Positions 24,689-34,942 of a stretch of 64,000 nt of DNA are shown here, in pieces (within the stretch, counting starts at the first letter, position 1; the number at the start of each line of letters is the position of its first letter). The position numbers were made by a program, and so were the translations under genes. The stretch is from the NCBI GenBank assembly GCA_023362775.1, contig JALMGJ010000014.1, positions 4,055,501 through 4,119,500 of the forward strand, in the 5' to 3' direction. The stretch is from Charina bottae (Eukaryota > Chordata > Lepidosauria > Squamata > Charinaidae). The notes beneath the pieces were generated by a model, which saw only the letters and a program-made list of their open reading frames with translations, ran no database searches and was not told the DNA's origin.

Positions 24689-25095
24689 ATGGAACTTGCA
24701 GAGATGGCCAAATTGACATCTTCCATTAGAGAAAAGACATTATCTAAGATTATGGTTGACTGGGAACCCCTTATAGATTTTTTGTGTGAAACAGAAAAAG
24801 ATGAACTTATGACTTATGGTTTTGATTGTTTAAAAAAAAAAGATTATAGAAAAAATGAAAATCATGATGCAACCATAGAGTAAGAGGTAAATTTATATTT
24901 ATAACTCCTGTAAAGAAAATCAGAAGCTGCTTCTTTATATTTTGTTTCTTTTTCTTATTTTCTGCAATTTTGGCTTTGTTCCCTCTTTTCTCCTTCTTTT
25001 CCCCCCTTTCTTTATTCGATATATTAGTTTCTGTTGGTTTTTATCTTTCTTTATAAAAATTTTAAGAAAGTTTTATATATATATAAAAAAGTATG
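24689..25095 (+). mobile_element. L1-like LINE, last codons of ORF2 and 3' UTR
   Basis: A 5'-truncated copy encodes MAKLTSSIREKTL...WEPLIDFLCE and stops at about 24881. This is the kind of C-terminal sequence that ends ORF2 of squamate L1 elements, by recall. A pyrimidine-rich 3' UTR follows. The 16-bp perfect direct repeat aagtatgaagatgatg lies at 24673-24688 and 25096-25111. The TSD firmly supports retrotransposition; the L1 family label is less certain. Confidence 0.78.
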
Positions 25096-25159
25096 AAGTA
25101 TGAAGATGATGTCTGATATCAAACAAAGGGCAGGTCCCACAGATTATGGAAGCATAATC

Positions 25160-25202
25160 TTCCTTCCTCCCTCCCTCCCTCCCTCCCTCCCTCCCTCCCT
25201 CC
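25160..25202 (+). repeat. (CTCC)n microsatellite
   Basis: A run of CTTCC/CTCC units, pyrimidine-only on this strand. Confidence 0.93.
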
Positions 25203-25440
25203 GACCACAAATTCACACAGACAATCAAAGTGCTCTTATTTGACGATGATTTTGCCACCTAATTCAACAATACAATTGCAAGATTCTCCAGGGAGAGCCA
25301 AAAGAAGCAAGAAAAAGGTTGGGGGAGGAGGCTGCATAGTACAGGGGCCACAGGTTGACAGCCCATGATGGAACAGACCCAGCATCACCAAATATTGGCC
25401 AGGTTCTGTTTACGATCGCCATCATTCCCCCTGGAAAAGA

Positions 25441-25531
25441 GAAGAAGAAGAAGAAGAAGAAGAAGAAGAAGAAGAAGAAGAAGAAGAAGAAGAAGAAGAA
25501 GAAGAAGAAGAAGAAGAAGAAGAAGAAGAAG
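25441..25531 (+). repeat. (GAA)n trinucleotide array, about 30 units
   Basis: An uninterrupted GAA/TTC array of about 91 bases. Uninterrupted GAA arrays of this size can form triplex or sticky DNA and are prone to length change. The poly-K, poly-R and poly-F ORFs across it are artefacts. Confidence 0.98.
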
Positions 25532-25539
25532 CCATTTTG

Positions 25540-26478
25540 CCTTGTTTTCATGGCAACTTTGTTGTCAAAGCAAAAATAAGAGCTTAGTGTAATTAAAGAC
25601 TGAACTGAAAGATGTTTGCTAAGGAGTTGCTGAGCTGCTGAAGCCACAAGGGGCACAATTAACTGATAAGAGTAAACTAATTGTTATTCATATTAAATTA
25701 GAGCACAGGTGATTTGGAAAATCCATAGACCCTCCCATACGGTTGGTGATTTTTGTTTTGTTTTGCTTTGTTTTGTTTAATTTTTATCTTTCTTTGCACG
25801 GCAGATTACAGCTCTACAAGGCTGTCCCGGGATTCAGGTTATAAAACTGGGCAGAGAAATCTATGTGAAGACACACTTTCCTTGAATAATTGAGTGATAA
25901 AATCATAAATGAGGTATAAGAGGATTTAATCTCTAGTTATTGCGTATGAGTTGTCTTATTATTAACTGCTAGGAGCTGTTGGGGTTACGAGGGAAGTGAT
26001 TTGCATTAGCGTCAGTGACAGAGATGCCGCTTAAGAGAAATGTTCCATGTGTAATAAGTCTTACGATCACTTTCAGACAGCTGCAGGAAACCTTCCGAGG
26101 ATGTGGAGATACTGAAGGAAGAGCTGGGGAACAGCTTGTTCCTTCTCTATTTTGAAGTGGGGGGGGGGGGGGGACTAAAGATCAGAATTTGACAGTGGGA
26201 TTCCTGCTCCCATCCCAGCCTTCCAGCCCTCCCTAACATTAAACCATGTGCACTCTCTGCAGCTAATTGACTCTTCCTGGGCTTCTGAATGTCAAGGAAT
26301 GTCAGCACGTTCTACGGAATTTAGTCTGTGATGAGAAGCCACAGTAAATAAACAGTCCAGTGTGGAACTGGCAACAATGAAGACCTTGGGTGAGTTTTTC
26401 CTCTTAATCCTCAATAGTTCTTAGCCTGATTTTAAAAATATAGACATATACACAAAACACAGACACAGACACACAGAG
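25540..26478. other. Gene-free stretch with G tract
   Basis: No gene recognised. A run of 15 G residues sits at 26159-26173. Confidence 0.5.
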
Positions 26479-26480
26479 AG

Positions 26481-26599
<119 letters not shown>

Positions 26600-26603
26600 G
26601 GAC

Positions 26604-27237
26604 CCGAGGTGCAGATTGTGTAGAGAGGCCTCAGAGACAGTCCAACAGATAGTGGCAGGGTGTAAGATGCAGGCAGGAACAGCATACACTGAACGGCACA
26701 AACCAAGTAGCTGGCATTGCGTACAGGAACATCTGCACAGTGTATGGCTAGACCCTCCAAAGTCCGATGGGAGATTCCACAGAAGGTCGTGGAGAATGAC
26801 AGGGGCTAAGATACTGTGGGACTTCCAGATCCAGACAGACAGACAGGTCCTGGCCAATCAACCAGACATTGTGGTAGTAGACAAGGACCAGAAAGAGACG
26901 GGTGGTGGTGATAGATGTAGCGGTGCCAAGTGACAGCAACATCAGGAAGGAGTATGAGAAGCTGGAGAAGTACCAGCACCTGAAGGAGGAACTAGAGAGG
27001 ATGTGGAAAGTGAAGGCCAAAGTAGTCCCAGTGGTGGTAGGGGCACTCGAGGCTGTGACTCCTAAGCTGGGAGAGCGGCTCCAACAGATCCCAGGAGCAA
27101 CATCAGAGCTCTCTGTCCAGAAGAGTGCAGTGCTAGAAACAGCTAAGTTACTGCGCAGAAACCCTCAAACTCCCAGGCCTCTGGTTCAGACCTGAGGTTT
27201 AGGAAGACACATACCACCCATAGGGGTGAGAAGGGTA
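26604..27237 (+). mobile_element. R4/Dong-like LINE, C-terminal endonuclease region (frameshifted)
   Basis: From 26608 the frame gives [19 protein letters not shown], a zinc-finger-like CxxC...C cluster in which Q stands where I expect the histidine. Next comes FQIQTD...NQPDIVVVDKD, then, after a frame change near 26890-26903, VVIDVAVPSDSNIRK and SVQKSAVL. A CCHC-like finger followed by a PD...D/K restriction-like endonuclease is the C-terminal layout of the R2/R4/Dong/NeSL group of LINEs. The frameshift and truncation make it a pseudogene copy. Confidence 0.85.
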
Positions 27238-27289
27238 TTTTTTTTAATGTACTGTATATGTATAAACCGCTCCAGTCAAGGCAACGTTA

Positions 27290-28031
27290 AGCAGTGTACA
27301 AAAGCCATAGCTACAATCAATGCTGCAATACAATGTGAGGCTCTGCTCACAGTTACTCATGCCTGATCACCTCCTGTATGGATTATTGTAATACGCTCTA
27401 CATGGGTCTTACCCTTGAAGAGTATCCAGAAGCTGCAGCTGGTACGAAATGGTGCATGGCAGTTATGTGTGCCCCTAAGAGGACACACATTACACCTCTG
27501 CTTCGTGAGCTGCATTGTTACCAGTTTGCTTCTGGGTCCAACTCAAGGTGCTGGTTTTGACCTTTAAAGCCCTACATGGCATGGGGCCAAGTTATCTGAG
27601 GGACCACCTCTCTTCCCAATTACATCTACCTGTCCCATCGGGTCCAGCAGGAGAGGCATGCTGCAGATCCCATCTGCAAAGGAGTTCCATCTGATGGGAC
27701 CCAGGACATGAGCCTTTACCGCTGTGACACCCGCCCTCTAGAACATCATCCCTCCCGAGGTGAGGTTAGCCCCAACTTTCATGGCCTTCTGGAAAGTGGT
27801 TAAAACATGGCTTTTTCAGCAAGTGTGGGGATCCCCTGGTAATAGGGAGCCCACGTGTTGACTATATTATGTGTAATATTCTCCTGCTTGTGGTTTTGTT
27901 TTTATCTTCGTTTACTGTTTTAATTGGTTTTGTAGTAGGTTTCTAATAGTAGGTTTTATTGTACACCATCCAGAGTCACTTTGTGTGAGATGGGCAGCCA
28001 TGCAAATGTGACAAATAAATAAATAAAAATG
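27290..28031 (+). mobile_element. L2/CR1-like LINE, ORF2 C-terminus and 3' UTR
   Basis: The fragments MDYCNTLYMGL, KRTHITPLLRELH and then KALHGMGPSYLRDHL (read across frameshifts) match the conserved ORF2 tail of L2/CR1-like LINEs. The 3' UTR ends with gagtcactttgtgtgagatgggcag and AAATAAAT. It is the longest copy of the family that also gave 1611-2048 and 9505-9910. Several frameshifts make it non-functional. Confidence 0.82.
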
Positions 28032-28051
28032 CAAAATGCCAATAACATATA

Positions 28052-28309
28052 AAAAGGCAAAGGTTCCCCCGCACAGTCGTGTCCAATTCTAGGGGCTGGT
28101 GCTCATCTCCGTTTCTTAGCTGAAGAGCCAGCGTTGTCCGAAGACGCTTCCGCGGTTCATGTGGCTGGCATGACGCGCGCAGAACGCTGTTACCTTCCCA
28201 CCGAAGTGGTACCTATTCATCTACTTGCATTTACATGCTTTCAAATTGCTTGGTTGGCAAGAGCTGGGCGGAGTGCGGGGAGCTCACTCCGTCACACGGG
28301 GCTAGGGTC
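28052..28309 (-). mobile_element. Sauria-type SINE, 5'-truncated
   Basis: The minus strand shows the SINE body and the BovB-like tail, but the tRNA-like head is missing: the copy stops at the ctagcccc just inside the B-box region. The 7-bp direct repeat acatata flanks it at 28045-28051 and 28310-28316. Confidence 0.85.
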
Positions 28310-28520
28310 ACATATACAATGTACAATACCAGAAATGCAATGTATAATTACAGTTTTAAAAAAACCATACAGTTGATATAATATTCTTAACACCAGGAGT
28401 TTCTTACAGTACCCAAGTCCCAAAGACCTAGAGCAGCTAAGTTTTTATGAGCTTCTGGAAGCTCAGGAGATTGGGAGTTATCCTGGAAGTTGGGCAGCAT
28501 ATCAATTTAATATATTATTA

Positions 28521-28681
28521 TTATGGTTGGTCGCACAGTCAGCCATATGTTTAGACTGGATTTGGCATTTTGTCCACCTATCAAGTCCTTCCCAAGACCT
28601 GGGATAGGCAGATTTGTTGTTTAATAATATTAAAGGTATCATCACAGGATGTAAGCTGTTCCAAGTGAAGTGAAGCTGCTG

Positions 28682-28682
<1 letters not shown>
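28521..28682 (+). mobile_element. Possible R4/Dong-type segment inserted in an ATT array
   Basis: About 160 bases of non-repetitive sequence (ggttggtcgcacagtcagcc ... ) have ATT-type repeats on both sides (28508-28520 and 28684-28744). Dong-type LINEs are known to insert into TAA repeats, and the gtcgcacagtcagcc block feels familiar from such elements, but no coding motif is present. Orientation is uncertain. Confidence 0.4.

Positions 28683-28683
<1 letters not shown>

Positions 28684-28744
<61 letters not shown>
28684..28744 (+). repeat. (ATT)n array, about 20 units
   Basis: A perfect trinucleotide array. The poly-N ORF on the minus strand is an artefact of it. Confidence 0.97.
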
Positions 28745-28944
28745 TTGAGGGTAGGCTGTTCCTATTTTTGATCCCCTCCTGTCATACCTCCTGATAGGTG
28801 GGAGACCTTCAGCAGGTTTTCCTCCTTTTCCAAATAAAATCCCATTACTTTGCTTCCCTGCCGGTCCTGATTTCCCATTCATTTTTGTACATGCTGATTG
28901 AATCACAGGTGGAGATCTGCAAAGAAAAAAAGAAAACATCATGG

Positions 28945-29869
28945 TAAAAACAGTAGCAAACCTCTTGCCCCATAAGCCCGTAGAAGAGTCCAGCTGGGTT
29001 AGGTCAAAGGATCAACTAATCTAGGCAGACTATTATGTCTCATTGCCAGCAGCTGCAAGCTTTTTCATAGAAGGAGAACACTTCTGAGAACTTCATGGCA
29101 AATTTGAGCCCAGCATTAGTATATATCCATTACAACCTGGATAATCAATCTTCCCCTTTTACTAAAATAAGATTGGTTGCCTTGGTCCATCAACAAGATT
29201 GGAGCTCAAAAATCTTTGAATGTGGCCTCAGGAAAACTCTGATTGAGGCTAAACTACTTAATGCATCTATTACGTACGGGAGGATACAGGGTCATTTTTA
29301 CCTTTATCCATTTGGGGCTAATGATCCATTGCTACCTGAGCAAATTCTGGCAAACGTCTGCAAACAAGTAGTTTGCGAAGTCGCTGAGAGCCGGCAGGAG
29401 TGATTCAATAACCGCTGGACTCTCCGTCCACAGCCATAGCTTCTCTCTGATCACTACCTTGGCTAAAGGCCAGGATGGAGATTGTTCAGGGACTACAGTC
29501 TCCTGGTGAGCAGTAAATCACACGCCTTTATAAAGTGTCCTCAGTGGGATTTTAATTCAGTGCCAAGCAAGACTCACCCAAAATAAACCCACAAGCAAAA
29601 AACAATACTCTGTCTTACTCTGTGGTGTGCTATAGCAAAAACCAGTTGCACAACCAACATGTATGTCTTTCCCTGGACTGGAAGGCTTCGGGCATGCTAC
29701 CCTAATCAACGGCCAAGCAAAAGGAGAATGAAGATGCTGTATTCACACAGAAAGCTGGAAGGAAGACAAAACAAAACAAAACCAGCTCCCTGTCAGCTTC
29801 AAGCTAGAACACATGTTTTGCACATAGAAAGGCACGAGGCTTATTTCTAGTACCTCCAGACAGGGATTA
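28945..29869. other. Gene-free stretch with one unrecognised ORF
   Basis: A 102-aa ORF (29095-29403, +) has ordinary amino-acid composition but no motif I recognise and no strong splice context. I do not call it a gene. Confidence 0.45.
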
Positions 29870-29877
29870 CACTAGAC

Positions 29878-30180
29878 CAGGGTTTCTCAGCCAGGGTTCC
29901 GTGGCACCCTAGGGTTCCACGAGAGGTCACTAGGGGTTCCCTGGGAGATCATTTTATTTAAAAAAATATTTCAAATTCAGGCAACTTCATATTAAAGAGG
30001 TAAGTTTCATGCTTTATTTTTAGTTTAGGAACACTGTTAATGCATCTTATAGGCCTACCCATGAACGAATATAGTTTTGTAATTTTCTGGCCTCTATTTG
30101 AGCCTGAATGTGCAGGGGTTCCCCCAGGCCTGGAAAATATTTCAAGGGTTCCTCCAGGGTCAAAAGGTTGAGAGAGGCTG
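29878..30180 (+). mobile_element. hAT non-autonomous element with perfect 8-bp TSD
   Basis: It starts cagggtttctcagcc and ends ggttgagagaggctg. The direct repeat cactagac lies at 29870-29877 and 30181-30188 (8 of 8). It is the same family as 17376-17683, with colinear interiors (ccgtggcaccctagggttc, aaatatttcaaattcaggc and others) and small indels. Confidence 0.92.
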
Positions 30181-30188
30181 CACTAGAC

Positions 30189-30607
30189 TAATGGTCCAAA
30201 GGTTTGAAAGCCACTTGCTATACCCCTGATGGGTCCATTTGCCATCTATGAGAGATGCATTTGTGGGATGGTGCCTCAATCATGTCACACCCTCCCCATC
30301 CATCTGTGGGCCAGATTAGGCCAACAGGTGTTCATGCAGAGAAAACATATTAGAGGTTGTGCTTTCTGGGCAAAGTGACTAGTGATGATGGGGTTGATCA
30401 TGGGGTATAAGAGAGAGAAAGAGAGATGTGAATGTTAAGTTCTCTTTTGGCATATACCTTAGCCCATTTACATAAATCATCTGAAGTGTGAGGTATCTTT
30501 TGAAGAAGGGCTATTGCTCACTGGAAGAGGATGTGCTTTGGGTGGAGAAGTTGCCAAGTTCAGTTTCTCTGTTCTCCAGGTGGGGCTGGAAAGACGTCTA
30601 TCTGAAC
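30189..30607. other. Gene-free stretch
   Basis: Nothing recognised. Confidence 0.5.
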
Positions 30608-30615
30608 CTCTAGAA

Positions 30616-30684
30616 CAGTGTTTCTCAACCTTGGGAATTTCAAGATGTGTGGACTTCAACTCCCAGAATTCCCCAGAAACACTG
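30616..30684 (+). mobile_element. 69-bp hAT mini-element
   Basis: It begins cagtgtttctcaacc and ends gaaacactg, with 8-bp TSD ctctagaa / ctctagag (30608-30615, 30685-30692). The interior acttcaactcccagaattcc matches the left half of the palindromic MITE at 57044-57178, so it looks like an internal-deletion derivative of that family. Confidence 0.85.
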
Positions 30685-30700
30685 CTCTAGAGAGTTGCTG

Positions 30701-31639
30701 CCAAAATTGTTAATAATAATCTTTGAAATGTCCTCTCCAAAAAGGTCCACTGGTGCTCTCCTTATTGTCTGTCTTCTGCCCAAAACAAAGACATTTTGAT
30801 TAACCCCATTTCTCTTTTATAGCTGCTTTTTCTTTCTGATATAATTTGACTGTTGGCTTACTTCATTTTATACTTTCTATGATGTTTTAATGCATGCCTT
30901 TCTCAGTTGTTTTAGTCAGCTGTTTTCATTGTAAACATTTTTGAGATACTTTTTAAAAATGGGAAGTGATCTACAATAAATAAATAAACAAGCAAGCCAG
31001 CCAGCCAGCCAGCCAGCCATGCTGGTTCAGATGAACCAATGCTCCAATTTCCTATATTCCATTACTGATGCAGCATAACACTGATTCAGTGGAATTGGTG
31101 TGGTGGTTGGAGATACATATGTTCCAAAGGATTTTGGGTTCTGGAAGAATCGCTGTGAGATGCCGATAGTGCATGGTATCTTATTGAATGTGATGGCCCA
31201 ACACTTGAGTATTCCCATTCATTTTTATAACTTCCATCAGTTCTTGACCAGTCTCAGCTTCATAGTCTTCTGACACCTCTTGTCTCTTCTCTATTTGACT
31301 GCCTCATCCAGCTGACATGGGAACCGTCTTTTATTTTGGGAACCACATTTTGTTGTGAGAACCATCTTCTTCTTTGAAAATAATTTCATTCGGGACCTGA
31401 TTGCTTGTCTGTGGGTTCCCTCATCTTGCTCAACCACAAACTGTCATATCCTATTGTGGCCTGGTTTACCATGTGAAAATTCAGCCTGACTGTCACCCAT
31501 GTCTAGCTCAACCCCCATAATTTTCAGAATCCAAATTCTTGGAGCTGTTCCTTGGTACAGTCTCCTGGGAGATCTTTTACTCCAAAAACTTGCTTCTCAG
31601 CAATCCATTGAACTTCCTAGGAAAGACAAGTTTTATTGT
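30701..31639. other. Gene-free stretch with small simple repeats
   Basis: An AATA/AAGC/CAGC simple repeat is at about 30978-31019, possibly the tail of an unidentified LINE. No gene recognised. Confidence 0.45.
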
Positions 31640-31769
31640 CTTCCTACTGTTTGTTCCAGTCCTTCCTGACCACGCTGTGCCTGATTTCTCAACTACATAG
31701 TAAGGATGGGTTGGTACAATATTAAGGCGAAGGCTACCATACAGTATCTGGGCTGTAAGGTCCAGATGA
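31640..31769 (+). repeat. Left arm of an inverted repeat pair
   Basis: This 130-base segment (starting cttcctactgtttgttccag, ending gtccagatga) is about 88-90% identical by eye to the reverse complement of 33817-33942. It is either the terminal inverted repeat of a 2.3-kb element or one of two opposite insertions of a short repeat. Confidence 0.8.
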
Positions 31770-33816
31770 TCTGGACCAATGTCTATTGTTTAGCTTTCCA
31801 CCATATGATACTTCTGAACCATCAGTTCGGCAAATAAGAAGTATGGTGGCAAGGAGGGGGGTGGAGCTGGCTGTGGCCTTTCCATTTACCTTTGCATAAA
31901 GGTGTCCCCAAGAAAAAGTGCTAGCATGGCCTGAAAGGCATCCTTATGCAAGTGTTCTTTATTTCTCTTCCCAATTACCCCTCCAGATCGTTCTCTCTTG
32001 CTCCACTTCTGAAACTACAGCTATTAAGAAGCAAAAGAAGATAACCCTTTTGCTCTGTGTTGAGCTCCAGCTGGCTTGTGGGCAGAGACCCTCTGGAGAT
32101 GGTGAGTCACATTCCATGGGAAAAAAGAGAGGATGAATGTATGAAGAGCAGTTTTGTCTACTCCTAGGAAAACCAGTGAAGGCAGGATTACTGGAACTTT
32201 TGTCCAGAGAGTTATTAGCTTCAGAAAGAGGAGTACAAGCATCCTGAAGAATTTTTCTTGAATTGGAAGACTAATTTTTCCATCTGACAGAAATTTCCCT
32301 AAATGGCAGACAGGAATTAGTTCTCATTGCTTGTAAGTGTCATAGAATCAACCTGCAAGCTTTTGCTTCTGCAAGCAATTGGCCTCTGCAATGCTCTCAC
32401 CATTGCCTCTTCTCCTCAGAATCCAGAATAATGCCTGTGCCTTCAAAGATCTCTGTGGCTTACCTTCTATTAACAGTAATTAATCTTCTTCTTCACCTTT
32501 ATGTTTGAAGCTCCATTTCGGAAAACATGTGACTCTGCTGTTCACTCACCTTTCAAGAATATTGTAATTCCTTGCACATAGAAAGTTAACATGTCAGAAG
32601 GGTTCCTTTCTCTCCAGCATAGAAGCAGGAATCTTTTCTTCTCTCTCCATCCTGTAAATCTTCACCTACCATCTGATGCATTATCAAAAGTGTAATGCAG
32701 GTATAGCTATATTATTTTACTTAGGAGAACTTGGTGAGGAATTCAGCCAGGGTCTAGTCTCTTCATGTCGATGTGAAAAGGAAAGCCATCATCACAATGA
32801 GCAAAAAACAAACAAACCCCACCTCGCTCCATAATAGATAACTATTTTTTTAAAAAAAGAGGTCAATAATCAATGAAATATGACCCTGATAAGAACATGG
32901 AATTGCCATCAAACTGGCAAGGGAGGAAAAATGAATATTCCACCTTTCCCCCCCCCCCCTCATTTCCCAGGACTTAAAAAAATGCATTCCCTCTCATTGA
33001 AAGCACATTGAAATAACTGCCTATGTCACTTTGTAGAGCAGAAGACATTCTGGATTGTCGCTTGGATGTCAAGAAGACTACCTAGACCTCTGGCTTCACT
33101 TTCCTGCAACACATTTCTACCTTGACTCCTTTTTCTCACTGGAATTTGCTTGTGTTCCCCTGACCCAGTCGTACTTAGTTTTGGAGAGAATCTTGCACGG
33201 CATCCTCGCCACTGAAAAGACTGCACCCTGTCTTGTAACCAAGGTCCGTGCTCTATTGAAAAGTTATTTCTGCAGATGCGGAATACAGAAAGACATGTAT
33301 GTTGGATTCAATGCTCAAACCCAAAGCACTACCACATTGTCATAGCAGTAGCATTACAAGACAACCATCTGCTCTTAAAACCCTTGACTGCTTGGACAAT
33401 CTGTGGACCCTCTTCCTGTTTCTGTCCATGGTCCTGCAACTTGGAGAACCTCCATAAACTTCTTCCCTAACTTGTGTTCCACTCTCACCACTTATAAAGC
33501 TACTCTTCAGCTCCACCTTCTGGTTCCCAGATTCAACTATGGAAGGCAAAATAGGTGGACCTGGGGTGTATGTGAAAACCAGCAATTATCCTATCCACTG
33601 CAAACAGGAAGAAATAATTTTGGAATGGCTATCATGGTCATGCTTGATATCAGGGGTCAGCATTAAGATAATGGCTATCCTTTTACATGAAAAGCAGAGT
33701 TGGAAGTTTGAAGATCTCCTAAGAAGGGTATTATCGGTGAACTTCAATAATCTGGATGATTACCAAATGGAAGAAGAGGGTTAGGTTTCTGCATCTCTTC
33801 GCTGCCATCTAGTGGT
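31770..33816. other. Interior between the inverted arms
   Basis: About 2 kb without a recognisable transposase, reverse transcriptase or host exon. ORFs of 60-100 aa (for example 33055-33345 and 33539-33784, +) have no motif I know. A run of C residues is near 32947-32960. Confidence 0.45.
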
Positions 33817-33942
33817 CATCTGGACTTTTACAGCCCAGATATGGTAGCCTTAGCCCTTAATATTGTACCAACCCATCCTTGCTATGTAGTTGAGAGGTCA
33901 GGCACAGTGGGGTCGGGAAGGACTGGAACAAACAGTAGGAAG
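33817..33942 (-). repeat. Right arm of the inverted repeat pair
   Basis: Reverse-complement partner of 31640-31769, with the same outer and inner end points. Confidence 0.8.
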
Positions 33943-34849
33943 ATTTATACAATGAGAGTGATAATCTCTTGCAAAAAATGAAGAGTGGGGGTCACAATGA
34001 TTCGGGGCTTCCGAAGAGTCAATGTCTGAAGCGTCAGCTGTGCCAACTGCAACTGAAAGAGAGAGATTTGTTAGCCATGAACTTTGCTAACCCCAGAGAG
34101 CTTTCTGAGCTGGTGTCCAACCTCCTACTTCCCCCTGCCCCCAAGCCCAGAATTTCCCCCATGACCCTTCCTATCTTGTGCCCAGTCATGTTGCTGTTGC
34201 CATTATGGTAGTTGTTCATACTGATTTCGGTTAGCATTTCCTACAGACTCCAGCAGCATTAAGGTCAGCAAGAGATGCTGTGACAAATCGGCAGAGCAGA
34301 AACCAATTTGGCGAGGGGACCTCAGGGAGGCTGGCGTGGTTTTCCTTCCCTTCTGGAGGAGAACTGCCCCCCCTGCTTAAGTGGAATAAATTGGTACAGG
34401 CCATTATCAGCACCCGAAGTCCTCCTCTCTCTTACTCTCCAAGGGGTGGGGGCCAGGGCTTCGGAAGAGAGAAACCCATCACAAATGTGAAGCCAGACTG
34501 CCTCTTTTCCCCCGCTCCCTCCCACTGCCCTTCCCCCCCCCTTCCTCATTCATTCTCTCTTTCTCTTTCTCTCCTTCTCTTACTCGCTCCTCTGTTCTTT
34601 CCTTCTCTCCGAGGCTGCTCTTTTTTCTCCCAGGCAAAGCCATGGTCCTTCAAAGAAGACGGCAAAGCATGCAGAGGAGAGAAACTGTTGTGCTGTGATT
34701 TTTTTTTAAAAAAAAAAATCATCATCCTGATTATTGCTCGGAGGAGGAAGGGGAAACGGATGGGAGATTGCTTGGATTTTTTTTTTCCTGGGAAAAAAAA
34801 AGCAAGCAATGGGAAGCAGTTTGGAAGAACCTCGTGCAAGGAGATGTTT

Positions 34850-34936
34850 TGAATTGTGCCTCTGTTTCCAAGGATTAAAGGATGAATAGGCGCTGCTGCG
34901 ATGAAGAGAGAAGGCAATTCAAGCTCACAGAATAAG
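34850..34936 (+). other. Candidate distal 5' exon ending in a strong splice donor
   Basis: The sequence aataag|gtacgt at 34936/34937 is a near-consensus 5' splice site. It follows a repeat-free, pyrimidine-rich then GC-richer block (34400-35100) with several upstream ATGs: a 17-codon ORF opening MNRRCCDEERR, and an ATG-initiated frame that is still open at the donor. Joined to the 60512 exon, neither frame enters the B3GAT1 coding frame, so it would be 5' UTR. It may be a first exon of B3GAT1 or of an unrelated transcript. The exon start is not defined; 34850 is only a working limit. Confidence 0.4.
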
Positions 34937-34942
34937 GTACGT

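Noticed and set aside
25264..25656. Long ORFs with poly-F, poly-K or poly-R
   Set aside because: Read-through of the GAA array; the same applies to ORFs over the CCTT, TTTC, GGGA, GATG, ACATAT, ATT and CT/CA repeats.
29095..29403. 102-aa ORF with ordinary composition
   Set aside because: No homologous family recognised, no splice or promoter context; length is within chance expectation for 64 kb.
34280..34852. 190-aa ORF
   Set aside because: Composed of Pro/Ser/Leu- and Lys-rich low-complexity stretches from pyrimidine and A tracts, with no domain; more likely 5' UTR or promoter sequence.
34901..34936. ATG-initiated 12-codon start MKREGNSSSQNK as a coding first exon
   Set aside because: Joining to the 60512 exon puts it out of frame with B3GAT1, and I do not recognise the peptide; kept only as a possible upstream ORF.
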